NCBI GenBank assembly: GCA_020723305.1
Contig: DYJC01000006.1
Coordinates: 124,001-188,000 of the forward strand
Direction of reading: 5' to 3'
DNA length: 64,000 nucleotides
DNA from: Desulfosudis oleivorans
GTDB taxonomy: Bacteria > Desulfobacterota > Desulfobacteria > Desulfobacterales > SURF-7
The position numbers and the translations under genes are program-made. Below, one piece after another: positions 55,106 through 64,000 of the stretch. The first letter of the stretch is position 1. Each line of letters opens with the position of its first letter. The notes beneath the pieces are model-generated. The model was not told where the DNA came from and ran no database searches. It was given only the letters and a program-made list of their open reading frames with translations.

Positions 55106-55900
55106 TCATTTTTCGATAAAAACCGGCTTTTTGAAAAAATAACCATGCTTCTTAAAAAAATATAGAAGTCCTTTAATATGCTCAATAGTCGCCTTATTCA
55201 TTCTGAAACCACGAGAAATTTCCTGTGCATAATGGACAGACGATACATTCGGGACATAAACAATACGATATCCGCTTTTCCAAATTCTTAAACAATAATC
55301 AACATCTTCCGGTGAATAAAAAATCTTTTCATCCAGCAAACCTACCTTCTCAAAAACTTTTCTTTTAAGAAGCCAGAAGGCAGATATTGCATAATCTACA
55401 GATTGCTTATAATCCGAATTATTATTATGTATTTTATTTTCAATTTGTTTAAGAAAAAAATAGCGATAAATTTTTGTCAAAACAGTTGGGAAATTATCAG
55501 TCGATTGCTGAAATTTTCCGTTAGCATATACTAGCTTGGGGGCAACCAGGCCGATTTGATCATCATTGACAAGAGTTTCGATAAGTGTCTCCAATACACT
55601 TGGTAAAACATTCACATCAGAATCGATAACAGCAATGAAGGTACCTTTTGACATTTTTAATGCAATATTTCGTGAATAAGTTGTTCCGGAATTATATCCG
55701 ATTTGAATCACTTTGACTATTTCAGGATATTTCATTTCGAATTTCTGAATAACACTCAATGTCCCATCCGATGAACCGTTGTCAACAATAAGAATCTCAT
55801 AAGGGCCTAAAGAAGCGGAAGCATTGTTAAAGATCGAAGTTAGACACTGTTCAATATGTTTTTTTGAATTCCAGGTTAGAATAACAAATGAAATATTCAT
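55106..55900 (-). CDS. GT2-family glycosyltransferase
   Basis: 264 aa GT-A enzyme. MNISFVILTWNSKKHIEQCLTSIFNN opens the nucleotide-binding fold, FIAVIDSDVNVLPS (about 93-99) is the DxD-like metal site and FYSPEDVDYCLRIWKSGY the ED-type catalytic region. It lacks a C-terminal membrane segment, so it should be cytoplasmic or peripheral. It overlaps the FemAB stop by 4 bp (ATGA), showing tight coupling in the exosortase operon. Confidence 0.9.
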   Translation of the reverse strand: MNISFVILTWNSKKHIEQCLTSIFNNASASLGPYEILIVDNGSSDGTLSVIQKFEMKYPEIVKVIQIGYNSGTTYSRNIALKMSKGTFIAVIDSDVNVLPSVLETLIETLVNDDQIGLVAPKLVYANGKFQQSTDNFPTVLTKIYRYFFLKQIENKIHNNNSDYKQSVDYAISAFWLLKRKVFEKVGLLDEKIFYSPEDVDYCLRIWKSGYRIVYVPNVSSVHYAQEISRGFRMNKATIEHIKGLLYFFKKHGYFFKKPVFIEK

Positions 55901-56946
55901 AGGCTGATATACTTTCTGATCATAGGACCAAAAAAATTAGCAAAATTCAATGGCAGCTTACACCAAAGAGTGGCAACCATATCCCTCTTTAAAGAATTCT
56001 CCCTAGATTTAACTCCGCTTCGACTGTTTATGTTGAATTCGTACCAGCTAAGAGGAACTGGCTGGGCTCCCCATTGGGCTTTAAATCGATAAGTTCCTTC
56101 TCCTTGTGTTGATCTGCCGAAGTCAAATTGTTTATAACCATTATCTGATGCATATTTCAAAAAATTCCAATATAGCATCATATTGGGTGCCAAGTGATTA
56201 TTTTTTTGAAGAGCGGATGCCCAAGGGACAATGACTTTATCACTCACTGTCAAAATGATTCCGCATGCGATTAACTGCCTATTATGTTCTACTAATCCCA
56301 TTCTGACATTGCCCCTATAGAACTTCAAAATCATTTTGAACCATTTCTTGGAATGGGCAGGGGAGCCAAGATCTCGCATATTTTCAGTAAAAACATTATA
56401 AAAAGTGTCAAGATCACGTAGATGTCCCCAACGAAAAACAAGTTTATTCTTCTCTGTTTTTTTAATTTGACTGCGCAGCTTGGATTTAAAACTTTTTAAA
56501 AGAATATCTGAAGATGTCGGCAAGTCGAGAAACATTCGGACTTTATTGTTATTTACTTTATTCAATTTTGTAGTAGAAAGTGGTGCGATATCACCTCGCA
56601 ACTCTACCAAATTTGCTCTCAAATCTTTAGCGACCATAACAGCTTTATCGAGCATCAACTCAACAATCTCTGGAGTATTTCCCAAACAATTTCCAACATC
56701 ACAAAAAGGTAATGCAACCATCTTATTAAATACGAAAGGAAGATTCATATGAATTAAAGGGAGAACACCTACAACTACAGACCCATACTCAGCGATTAAA
56801 GAATAATATTTATATTTGTAAGCTTTTTCAATAGCCTGATTCCAAGCAAAAAGATGATAAGGGGAAGAACCGGGATGCTTGTTTACATAGTCATCCCATC
56901 TTTTACTATCATTATCTAAAGCTCTTTTGATCAATATTTTTCCCAT
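55897..56946 (-). CDS. FemAB-like acyltransferase, XrtA/PEP-CTERM-associated type
   Basis: 349 aa with a double GNAT fold. The N-terminus MGKILIKRALDNDSKRWDDYVNKHPGSSPYHLFAWNQAI is characteristic of the FemAB proteins that travel with exosortase A. The second domain contains LIACGIILTVSDKVIVPWASALQK and FDFGRSTQGEGTYRFKAQWGAQPVPL. Related Fem enzymes add amino acids to peptidoglycan, but the role in XrtA loci is unknown. The gene lies directly downstream of xrtA. Confidence 0.9.
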   Translation of the reverse strand: MGKILIKRALDNDSKRWDDYVNKHPGSSPYHLFAWNQAIEKAYKYKYYSLIAEYGSVVVGVLPLIHMNLPFVFNKMVALPFCDVGNCLGNTPEIVELMLDKAVMVAKDLRANLVELRGDIAPLSTTKLNKVNNNKVRMFLDLPTSSDILLKSFKSKLRSQIKKTEKNKLVFRWGHLRDLDTFYNVFTENMRDLGSPAHSKKWFKMILKFYRGNVRMGLVEHNRQLIACGIILTVSDKVIVPWASALQKNNHLAPNMMLYWNFLKYASDNGYKQFDFGRSTQGEGTYRFKAQWGAQPVPLSWYEFNINSRSGVKSRENSLKRDMVATLWCKLPLNFANFFGPMIRKYISL

Positions 56947-57041
56947 CAGGAAAACCTTAATTGTTTGTCAATATCATCTTTTCCAATTTTGATACTTCTT
57001 CTTTCTTACTCTTTTCCGTATCCATTAACTTCAAGCAGTTT

Positions 57042-57890
57042 TTATTTTGTCTCTGACCGTACTATATTACTCATTAATACGTTAACTGCAAAAAGGAATA
57101 AAAAAGATAAAATAAAAATCAGAATACCGGATGCCTCATGCAGAAAACCCTGTGCGAAATCCGGGCCATAGTATCTTGCAAGTATAGCTGTTGCGGTTAA
57201 TCGAATAATATTTAAAAAAATCGCTATCGGTATTGCTGATAAAAAAATTAGAAACTTTTTTGTTCCTGAATGTTCCGTCAGCAAAGCCAGTGCGGAACTG
57301 AGGGCCAACAGCGACGTCAGAGATCTTAACCCTGAACAGGCATCTACTACTTCCAAAGTCGTATTGGTAAGATGGATAATATTACCTTCTCCAAAGACCG
57401 GGATATCAAAAGATTGGATAACACTTACAGACATATTTGTTGCAAATAACTTCAATGGGAATGCTATCTTATTCCAAATAATTGATGGAAATGGTATCAT
57501 AAATACCAAATATACGACCGGCAAAAAAAGGATTTGTGAATATCTCCATCCAGCCAAAAAGACAATCAGGCTTAAAATTACCAGGATCATTGAGAACCGC
57601 ATGGTAAACTGCTCAACGCCAATATTTGCAACGAAATAGAAAATCAGACTGAATAGTAATAAGACAAGACCCGTATCGGATGGGGAAATGACTGTTTGTT
57701 TTAGCTGTTCTTTTTTTCTCCATATCAAATATCCTGAAATTATGGGTATTAAAAAGCCATGTGAGAAATTATCATTTGATAACCAGTCCAATACCATTTT
57801 ATAAATTACATTATTATATAAAATCAAAAAACCTGCAATTGCAGGTATGAGTCGAAAAAATTGCCGATTCTCATTTATAGAACCAATCAT
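57042..57890 (-). CDS. xrtA: Exosortase A (XrtA/EpsH)
   Basis: 282-aa inner-membrane transpeptidase-like protease of the exosortase family, with about eight hydrophobic segments. The proposed catalytic residues are visible: Cys 185 in VVDACSGLRSL, Arg 230 in LNIIRLT and His 251 in GFLHEASG. Exosortases cleave C-terminal PEP-CTERM signals and attach the protein to a surface component. Its start shares one base with the epsI stop. No gene in this window has a recognisable PEP-CTERM tail, so its substrates must lie elsewhere or use an atypical signal. Confidence 0.93.
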   Translation of the reverse strand: MIGSINENRQFFRLIPAIAGFLILYNNVIYKMVLDWLSNDNFSHGFLIPIISGYLIWRKKEQLKQTVISPSDTGLVLLLFSLIFYFVANIGVEQFTMRFSMILVILSLIVFLAGWRYSQILFLPVVYLVFMIPFPSIIWNKIAFPLKLFATNMSVSVIQSFDIPVFGEGNIIHLTNTTLEVVDACSGLRSLTSLLALSSALALLTEHSGTKKFLIFLSAIPIAIFLNIIRLTATAILARYYGPDFAQGFLHEASGILIFILSFLFLFAVNVLMSNIVRSETK

Positions 57891-58549
57891 TATTTTGTTT
57901 CCCCTGGAATATACTGATTCAGTACAGGTATCAGCTCCGTAGCAAACGATTTTAAAAAGCCGGCAGCATATTTCTCCCCCCTTCTGTCAACAGGAGCGAT
58001 CAGACGTATAAAAGCGCCATCTGTCCTTTTATGAAAAATGGCGTCCCAAACAAGATAAATCTTCTGCCAGTATTCAGACCGGATATATCTGCCTCGCTCC
58101 TGAAACCAGTATAGTACGATTTGCTGATCCAGTCCTTTCTTTATAACCAGCTGAATGAGGTTTACAGTACTTCCAGGTATTTTGACTTCTTCTGTCATAG
58201 TGGATGTTATTTCCCACCCGGAACCAGGCATGCAATTTTTTGGCGAATGTATGACACTTCCTTCTTTCTGGCTCTGATAATACCCGATGTATACTTGAAC
58301 CTGTTTTTTATCCGGGCTGCTGTATGAAATAAGAATCGAATCATCAACGCCTAATTCATCATAAATGGATTGATCAAAATAAGATATCGTTCCATGCCAC
58401 TGTCCAATCTGCAGTGGAAATGTTAAAAATTTTTTTCTGGGTGGTACATTTTCACTATAACTCACATGCTTTAATAAGATGAAAGTCATAATCAGTAAAA
58501 AAGTGGCAAGAAAAATTCTTTTAGCAGATGGTAACAACATCGGTTTCAT
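57890..58549 (-). CDS. epsI: EpsI-like protein, exosortase-associated
   Basis: 219 aa. An N-terminal membrane anchor (KRIFLATFLLIMTFILLK) is followed by a periplasmic EpsI/DUF3485-type domain, with FPLQIGQWHG, ISYSSPDKKQVQVYIGYYQSQKEGSVIHSPKNCMPGSGW and IQLVIKKG. The Cys in PKNCMPG is a family feature. In many loci this domain is fused to exosortase; here it is a separate gene. ATG 58549 overlaps the deacetylase stop by 4 bp (ATGA), favouring it over the upstream start at 58582. It probably assists exosortase or polysaccharide assembly. Confidence 0.9.
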   Translation of the reverse strand: MKPMLLPSAKRIFLATFLLIMTFILLKHVSYSENVPPRKKFLTFPLQIGQWHGTISYFDQSIYDELGVDDSILISYSSPDKKQVQVYIGYYQSQKEGSVIHSPKNCMPGSGWEITSTMTEEVKIPGSTVNLIQLVIKKGLDQQIVLYWFQERGRYIRSEYWQKIYLVWDAIFHKRTDGAFIRLIAPVDRRGEKYAAGFLKSFATELIPVLNQYIPGETK

Positions 58550-59415
58550 AATGATGCCTTGTTCTTTACCATTTCCCGGCATGTAATAAATTCCTGATTT
58601 CTAAAATCAGAAATCATTTTTTTCAAACGGATCTCGGTTTTATCCAGGTTCATATAGTGTCGGAACTTAAAAAAAATTGAGGCTTCATCAACCTTTGGCT
58701 GTTTTGGGTCCACTTCCCATGGATGCATATAAAATACGTATGCTTCTTCATTTTGTAATATCGATTGTATGCCTTTTTTAAATATTGACAAAGGATAAAG
58801 TCTGAAATACCCACCGCCGCCCCATGGCAAATCTGTTTTTAAATATCGAAATGTTAAATTGCTGATCGGTATTTCAAAAAAGGATTTTGAAATCTGATAT
58901 ATGATACCTTTTTTATGATTACGGGAAAAATCTACTGATCCATATCTCTTGTTCATGGAAAATGAATTAAAACTCGAATCATAAAGATATCCGCAATCTT
59001 CAATGACTTTTAAGGTTTCAGCACTGATCGAGAAGTTAGGTGCTCGATAGCCATGGATCGCTGAACCTGTAATATCTTCCAAAAGCTTTTTGCTATCTGT
59101 TAAATCCTTTTTCAACTTTTCATTTGACTCTAGCGAACAAAGGATATGATTATAACCATGTGATGCTACCTCATGCCCTCGTTTACCAATTTCTCTCACG
59201 AGGTCAGGAAATCGCTGGGCGATCCATCCAAGGACAAAGAAGGTGGCATGCACTTGTTGTTCTTTTACAGAGTCAAAAAGATCTAGAATGTAATGCGTAT
59301 TTTGTTCAACCCGAACCTCTCTTGTGTCCCAGCTTGAAAATGATATCCATTTCTTGAAATTTTCAACCTGAAACCAATCTTCAACATCAATTGTGAGCAG
59401 TATTGACTTTTTCAT
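58546..59415 (-). CDS. DUF3473/XrtA-type polysaccharide deacetylase
   Basis: 289 aa from ATG 59415; the longer frame uses TTG 59427. NodB-fold motifs: ILLTIDVEDWF (metal Asp), HATFFVLGWI, GHEVASHGYNH (metal His pair) and GYRAPNFS. The C-terminal DUF3473 region has LPWGGGGYFRLYP and FYMHPWEVDP. This version is a marker of XrtA/PEP-CTERM loci and probably deacetylates amino sugars in the exopolysaccharide. It lies 43 bp downstream of the acyl ligase gene and overlaps epsI. Confidence 0.9.
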   Translation of the reverse strand: MKKSILLTIDVEDWFQVENFKKWISFSSWDTREVRVEQNTHYILDLFDSVKEQQVHATFFVLGWIAQRFPDLVREIGKRGHEVASHGYNHILCSLESNEKLKKDLTDSKKLLEDITGSAIHGYRAPNFSISAETLKVIEDCGYLYDSSFNSFSMNKRYGSVDFSRNHKKGIIYQISKSFFEIPISNLTFRYLKTDLPWGGGGYFRLYPLSIFKKGIQSILQNEEAYVFYMHPWEVDPKQPKVDEASIFFKFRHYMNLDKTEIRLKKMISDFRNQEFITCREMVKNKASL

Positions 59416-59458
59416 AAATCTCAACAAAACCGGATATCAAATAAAATGATCGCTATTC

Positions 59459-61018
59459 TCAGAGTAGCTCAAGAAGATTATCCCTATTGATTTTCCCGTT
59501 TGCGTTTTTGGGAAGAGACTTTATAAGTCGAATCATTGCCGGCCATTTGTATTTCGGCAGTTTTTCACTGCAAATTTCCAGAAGATTATTTTCATGTACT
59601 GTATCATTCTTAGGTGTAACAAAGGCAACCAGTTTATGCCCCAGAAGCCTGTCCTCTATTCCGATAATTGCAGCTTCAATCACAAGTCCGGTATCCATGA
59701 GGATATCTTCAACTTCCTGCGGATTAATCCTGTGCCCGCCTACCTTCAGGAGATGATCTCTTCTTCCCCTCAGAAAATAATATCCTTCTTCATCCTGATA
59801 GCATTGGTCTCCGGTATGATACCCAAAATTATCCAAAACCTTTTCTGTAGTCTGAGGATCTTTCCAGTATCCTTTCATAATATTGCTTCCTTCGGCAACA
59901 AGCTCACCGGTTTCTCCCCGGAGTACCTCTGCCCCATGGTCGTCAAGTATCCGAAGCGTAACACCCAGGATCGCTTTTCCAATGGAACCCATTTTTTCTT
60001 CATACTTTTCAGGTTCAAGATAGGTCAAACGGGCAGAAGCTTCCGTGGCTCCATACATGATATAAATCTGAGTTGTCTCCGGCAATGCCTGACGCAGCTC
60101 TTTTTTTAACTGCCCGGACATGTGCCCTCCTGCCTGAGAGCAATACCGCAATGCACCAAGTTTGTCCTTGCCGGCAGATAGTGGTGACCGATGAAGCAGA
60201 TAAGCGTAGGTTGATGGAACTCCTGAAAAACCAGTAACATTTTCTTCTATCATTTGTTTAATGACAGAGGCTGGAAAAGCAAATTTATTGTTGATTACAA
60301 CCGTGCCACCGACAGCGAAATGAGTGTTCAGCAGCGATTTCCCCATGACATAAAAAAACGGCAACACAACCATCTGAATGTCATCTCTGCCCAGAGATAA
60401 ATACTGACAGATCGAGTTGGTGTTGGATACAATGTTCTCATGGGACAGCATTACTCCCTTGGCTTTGCCCGTTGATCCTGAGGTATAAATTATGCCGGCC
60501 AGATCGTTCGCCTGGATTGAAATATCAGGGGCTGTATCAGCATTATGATTATTTACAGCAAGATCGTTCCAGGAATAAACATTGAAACCAGAAGAACTCC
60601 AGTCAAGCTTTGGGTTGTTGATGACAATTGCTTTTATCGCGATATCCGCAAGATCTGTTGCATGGAGAACCCTTTCACACCTTGCCGTTGTGATGATGAT
60701 GGCAGGCTCCAACTCTTTGAGCAATATCCGCAAACCATCCGGCTTCAGTTCATAGCTGAGGGGTGCAACAATGAGTCCAGCTTTTAAAACAGCATAGTAG
60801 CTAATCACGTATTCCAGACAGTTTTCCATGACCAGGACAACACGTTCTCCTTTTGAAACACTTTGCTCAATCATCCATCCTGCCAAACGATTTGCCGATA
60901 TATCTATGTCAGCGTAGGAAGCGCGAACATCTTCATGAATCAGTGCTGTTTTGTCTGGAAAATCGATACAACTCTGTTCAAGGAAGTGATGAATCAGTTT
61001 TTTCGTCTGTTCACTCAT
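59459..61018 (-). CDS. Acyl-CoA ligase (AMP-forming), exosortase-A associated
   Basis: 519 aa adenylate-forming enzyme. AMP-binding motifs are GIIYTSGSTGKAKGVMLSH near 170-188, QIYIMYGATEASARLTYLEPE near 315 and YHTGDQCYQDEEGYYFLRGRRDHLLKVGGHRINPQEVE near 395-435. The C-terminal Lys is in KNANGKINRDNLLELL. It activates a carboxylic acid, probably fatty, for transfer to the adjacent acyl carrier protein, since its start overlaps the ACP gene by 4 bp. The product might acylate the glycan. Confidence 0.9.
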   Translation of the reverse strand: MSEQTKKLIHHFLEQSCIDFPDKTALIHEDVRASYADIDISANRLAGWMIEQSVSKGERVVLVMENCLEYVISYYAVLKAGLIVAPLSYELKPDGLRILLKELEPAIIITTARCERVLHATDLADIAIKAIVINNPKLDWSSSGFNVYSWNDLAVNNHNADTAPDISIQANDLAGIIYTSGSTGKAKGVMLSHENIVSNTNSICQYLSLGRDDIQMVVLPFFYVMGKSLLNTHFAVGGTVVINNKFAFPASVIKQMIEENVTGFSGVPSTYAYLLHRSPLSAGKDKLGALRYCSQAGGHMSGQLKKELRQALPETTQIYIMYGATEASARLTYLEPEKYEEKMGSIGKAILGVTLRILDDHGAEVLRGETGELVAEGSNIMKGYWKDPQTTEKVLDNFGYHTGDQCYQDEEGYYFLRGRRDHLLKVGGHRINPQEVEDILMDTGLVIEAAIIGIEDRLLGHKLVAFVTPKNDTVHENNLLEICSEKLPKYKWPAMIRLIKSLPKNANGKINRDNLLELL

Positions 61019-61269
61019 GCTGCCTGTTGTTGTTTTTTGGACAGATAGACAACAAGATTTTGGATGGAATCCAAATTTTCAGGGATCAATTCCTCATCAT
61101 CAACCTTGATGGAAAATGTTTCTTCCAGAAAATCCACCAATTCAAGAACACCTGTCGAGTCTATGATTCCCTGCTCCAGAAAAGAGGTATCATCGGAAAG
61201 CCCTTCATCATTTCCAAACATGAAATTTTCTACAATAAACGCTCTGACTTTTTCTTTTGTATCGCTCAT
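61015..61269 (-). CDS. Acyl carrier protein
   Basis: 84-aa acidic four-helix protein. The phosphopantetheine attachment Ser is in QGIIDSTGVLELVDFLEETF, the DS motif, near residue 38. Helix III has the usual IKVDDEELIPENLDSI. A Gln/Ala-rich tail KKQQQAA is unusual. It is translationally coupled to the acyl ligase that follows. It probably carries the acyl group activated by the ligase rather than primary fatty-acid synthesis intermediates. Confidence 0.9.
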   Translation of the reverse strand: MSDTKEKVRAFIVENFMFGNDEGLSDDTSFLEQGIIDSTGVLELVDFLEETFSIKVDDEELIPENLDSIQNLVVYLSKKQQQAA

Positions 61270-61290
61270 AATAATCCCTTGTCCGCCCTG

Positions 61291-62277
61291 TTATTGAATT
61301 TCAGATACCGGCTCAATCAATACTCCCGGCAAGTGAAGATATCTTGTTGTCAGTCTTTTGGTGTCAATATCATCATATACCCGTTGAACCTGGTCTGCTT
61401 GTAGACCCAATATCTTTCCGACTTTTTCTGGTGCAATATGATTATTCTTACCATAAAGGCATAAATCCATTTTATCGTAGGAAAGGGAAAAGTAAAACTC
61501 ATCCTGTCCTTGTGCCAGCGAGTATGTATCTGTTGTCGGTGGCCGCTTACGGATCTCCGCCGGAACTCCCAGGTATTCCGCAAGTTGATATACCTGAGAT
61601 TTGTAAAGATGTGCGATGGGTTTGACATCCGCAGCACCATCTCCAAGTTTCACAAAAAAACCCTGATCATATTCCAGACGATTCGGAGTTCCTGCAACAG
61701 CATAATTGAGACGATCCGCATGATAATATTCCAGCATCTTCCGAATTCTTTGTTTGAAATTGGTAGCTGCCACAATTTCCAAATACGCTGTTAACGGCAG
61801 CCTTTTTTTGATCAGGGTTTTATCCGGACTTTCCGCAACAACGGAGAACAGGCTGAATCCCTTGGTTTCTAAAACACTGGGGATGACAATTTTTGATTTC
61901 CAGCCATTTCCGTATTCCGGGATAACCTTTTGCACAGCCTCATCATACCTTCTGTAGCAACCGACCGCTTCCAGAATTTTAGAGATATCTTCATGAATTT
62001 TTTCAATACCAAAATGATCTGCCACAATGCCGCTCAGTTGAAGGGTTTCTTCTGCGGAATGGCGCTCCGGCATCTGCAAAGCCAGAACACGATCCGTTCC
62101 CAGGCTTTTTACTGAAAGCGCAGCAGTCACACTGCTGTCAATTCCACCGGAAAGTCCGATGACAAGGCCTCTCCTTTTTAACTGCTTGGCCATGATTTGT
62201 TTCAGACGATTTGAAATTTTTTCTACTTCTTTTTCTGAATCGAGCTTCAAAATGTCTGAAAAAAAATTTGCACCCAT
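61291..62277 (-). CDS. nadE: NAD synthase-like PP-loop ligase
   Basis: About 328 aa from ATG 62277; a TTG start at 62304 would be the longer form. The ATP-pyrophosphatase signature VIGLSGGIDSSVTAAL is near residue 43, and NRLEYDQGFFVKLGDGAADVKPIAHLYKSQVYQLAEYLG and KRPPTTDTYSLAQGQDE are typical of NAD+ synthetases. There is no glutaminase domain. Its place beside an asparagine-synthase-like gene and an ACP suggests an amide-forming role in the exosortase pathway rather than housekeeping NAD synthesis, but NadE activity remains possible. Confidence 0.82.
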   Translation of the reverse strand: MGANFFSDILKLDSEKEVEKISNRLKQIMAKQLKRRGLVIGLSGGIDSSVTAALSVKSLGTDRVLALQMPERHSAEETLQLSGIVADHFGIEKIHEDISKILEAVGCYRRYDEAVQKVIPEYGNGWKSKIVIPSVLETKGFSLFSVVAESPDKTLIKKRLPLTAYLEIVAATNFKQRIRKMLEYYHADRLNYAVAGTPNRLEYDQGFFVKLGDGAADVKPIAHLYKSQVYQLAEYLGVPAEIRKRPPTTDTYSLAQGQDEFYFSLSYDKMDLCLYGKNNHIAPEKVGKILGLQADQVQRVYDDIDTKRLTTRYLHLPGVLIEPVSEIQ

Positions 62278-62362
62278 TCGATGAATTCCCTTTTCTGTTA
62301 TCAATTGATCTTACGAAACGCTGGATGTTGGATCAAGTCCGACATGATGGTGTTTATGATTG

Positions 62363-64000
62363 TCAATCGTTATATATGATCATATCCTCAGCATGGCAAT
62401 CTATCTGTTGAGGAAAATTTTTAATAAACAGATGATCCAGCAACTGGGTTGAAATAATCCCGACCAGCGCCATATTCTCCCGTTCACTCAGAAGCTTTCC
62501 ATTTTGATTCCTGCTTTTTTTGATCAAACCGGTAACTTTTTTATCATCAAAATACCCATTCTGCTGAACAGCATACTCAGAGAGCATTGTTGAAACATAG
62601 GCAGGCGATTTTTTCCCAAAAAAACATGGACTGATCGGAGCACGATATGGCTGTTTCGGCCTTTTGATCAGCTTTTCCGGCACCAGTCCTGCAGCTGCTT
62701 TTTTAAGAATATATTTTTCTTCAAGACCGTTCATGCGGAATTTTACAGGAACACGGCATGCGAACTCTATCACACGATAATCCAGAAACGGATATCGTCC
62801 TTCTATTGAATTCGCCATCGCCATCCGGTCTCCCTGAGATGATAAAAGGTAGTTGGACATGAAGATTGTATTTTCAATATACTGTGCCCTTGAAAGAGTT
62901 TTCCAGCTCATGAAATCATTTGGAAGCATTGATGTAAATCGACTCACAAACTGTTCAAGGTCACCTGTATCGGCAATGAAATCCGGATTAAAAAAAGTCT
63001 TAACCTGTGATGTGTTGTGCCATCTCAGGATATGGGAGTATACAGGCGAATCAACATCCTGAAGCCCTCTTTTAAAAAAGCCTGTAAGAAATTTGGCAGC
63101 CTTCTCATTTTCTTTTGTAAAGATATAAGGGTAAAGTTTTTCAAGAAGTCTGTACCTGAATGTTGAATCCGGATAACGAGACCAGAATCTTCGAACCTTA
63201 TCCTCCTTAAAGATATTATAACCAGCAAAAATCTCATCCGCGCCCTCACCAGTCAGGACAACCTTGAAACCGTTTTTGCGGACAAGGCCCGATAGCAGAT
63301 ATAGAGGAGCCGGAGCCGTCCGGATGACCGGCGTTTCGGTATGCCAGACCACCTTAGGGAAAATGTCTCCGATGTCCTCATTGTGACAATTGATAACATG
63401 ATGTTTAGTTTGCAGGGCATTGACCGCAATTTCCTGAAAAGATGATTCATTGAATTTTTCATCTGCAAAACTCACGGAGAACGTTGACAGAAGATTGTCA
63501 AAATTATTCCGGACCAGAGAGCTGATATACGTACTGTCAATACCACCGCTGAGGTAGGCTCCTACCGGAACGTCTGCCCGAAGTCGAATTCTGGCTGCAT
63601 CTTTAACAAGTTCTTCCAATTCCTCTGTCCATTCCCCGACGGATCGACTTTCCTCCTCTGGGAAGGAGTAAGAGAGCTGCCAGTAGGATCGTTCAGTTAA
63701 TCCATCTTTTGAAAATAATGCATAATGTCCGGGACGAACCTGAAAAATATCCAAAAACGGTGTAGAAGTACCAAGTGGCGTCCAGCAAGTAAAAATATCG
63801 GCAATTGTCTGGGGATCAAGTTTTCGGGAGATGGTGTTGTCTGCAAAAACTGCCTTGATTTCAGAACCGAATACTATCCGTCCATGCTCATGATGATAGA
63901 AAAGCGGACGAATTCCGACACGATCCCGTGCCAGCAGCAGACATTCCTTTGTTTTGTCCCACAAGGCAATGGCAAACTGGCCATTGAGCTTTGAAAACAT
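62363..64000 (-). CDS. asnB: Asparagine synthase-like amidotransferase, N-terminus outside the window
   Basis: Open to the right edge, so at least 545 residues are seen and the N-terminal glutaminase Cys is missing. The visible part has the end of the class II glutamine amidotransferase domain (LNGQFAIALWDKTKECLLLARDRVGIRPLFYHH). The synthetase domain follows, with PP-loop VPVGAYLSGGIDSTYISSLV and LTGEGADEIFAGYNIF. AsnB-type proteins are regular members of XrtA/PEP-CTERM loci. With NadE-like, ACP and ligase genes it forms a module likely to build an amide-containing modification. The 58-bp gap to the NadE-like gene has no visible signal. Confidence 0.9.
   Translation of the reverse strand: MFSKLNGQFAIALWDKTKECLLLARDRVGIRPLFYHHEHGRIVFGSEIKAVFADNTISRKLDPQTIADIFTCWTPLGTSTPFLDIFQVRPGHYALFSKDGLTERSYWQLSYSFPEEESRSVGEWTEELEELVKDAARIRLRADVPVGAYLSGGIDSTYISSLVRNNFDNLLSTFSVSFADEKFNESSFQEIAVNALQTKHHVINCHNEDIGDIFPKVVWHTETPVIRTAPAPLYLLSGLVRKNGFKVVLTGEGADEIFAGYNIFKEDKVRRFWSRYPDSTFRYRLLEKLYPYIFTKENEKAAKFLTGFFKRGLQDVDSPVYSHILRWHNTSQVKTFFNPDFIADTGDLEQFVSRFTSMLPNDFMSWKTLSRAQYIENTIFMSNYLLSSQGDRMAMANSIEGRYPFLDYRVIEFACRVPVKFRMNGLEEKYILKKAAAGLVPEKLIKRPKQPYRAPISPCFFGKKSPAYVSTMLSEYAVQQNGYFDDKKVTGLIKKSRNQNGKLLSERENMALVGIISTQLLDHLFIKNFPQQIDCHAEDMIIYND

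Noticed and set aside
1-64000. CRISPR arrays, tRNA or rRNA genes
   Set aside because: The only regular repeats are the 282-bp protein repeats and dispersed MITEs. No cloverleaf or rRNA-like stretch was noticed.

Overview
The window looks like one large exopolysaccharide and exosortase-A (XrtA/EpsH) island from an AT-rich Gram-negative bacterium. Outer-membrane export proteins, lipoboxes, a Tat signal, a DUF4388 domain and the 'CCGGCGAA-GCCGG' hairpin repeats suggest a member of the Desulfobacterota. That placement is an inference from gene content, because no rRNA or tRNA gene is present. Almost every gene lies on the minus strand.

Layout from left to right. (1) 1-8956 is a nucleotide-sugar and ABC-export cluster read leftwards: rfbF, a UXS-like epimerase, ugd, rfbC, a SAF-domain dehydrogenase, an SGNH hydrolase, an ABC permease/ATPase pair (Wzm/Wzt-like) and a partial acetyltransferase. 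(2) 8957-10006 is non-coding and holds a transposase relic, a 114-bp MITE with a 9-bp target duplication and two sigma-54-like promoters; a secreted beta-helix protein follows on the plus strand. (3) 11557-21930 holds four GT4 glycosyltransferases, three sulfotransferases, an O-antigen polymerase, a radical SAM protein and a broken glycosyltransferase. (4) 22193-28950 is the Wzx/Wzy-type export core: initiating sugar transferase, degenerate GGDEF-like protein, a co-polymerase/tyrosine kinase with an inserted sensor-like module, a Wza-like exporter and an outer-membrane barrel. (5) 29443-42317 encodes mostly secreted proteins: an 11-repeat Ig-like lipoprotein, a Gly-rich small protein, a caspase-like lipoprotein, a second SLBB protein, a CBM6/chitobiase-like protein and a pectate-lyase-like protein. 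It also holds a radical SAM-flavoreductase fusion. (6) 42697-64000 is a nearly gapless leftward operon with the exosortase-A genes (asparagine-synthase-like, NAD-synthase-like, ACP, acyl ligase, DUF3473 deacetylase, EpsI, XrtA, FemAB) followed by glycosyltransferases, a DUF362 protein, an O-ligase, a flippase and accessory kinases.

Taken together, the genes would make activated sugars, assemble and probably sulfate and acylate or deacetylate a polymer, export it by both Wzx/Wzy and ABC routes, and decorate the surface with large repeat proteins. No clear PEP-CTERM substrate of the exosortase is visible here.

Three patterns tie the window together. Six GG-N10-GC sigma-54-like promoters sit in front of transcription units. 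Six near-complete copies of a hairpin MITE (five with 4-bp target duplications) sit within about 8 bp of the 3' side of stop codons. Several proteins have unusual domain architectures.
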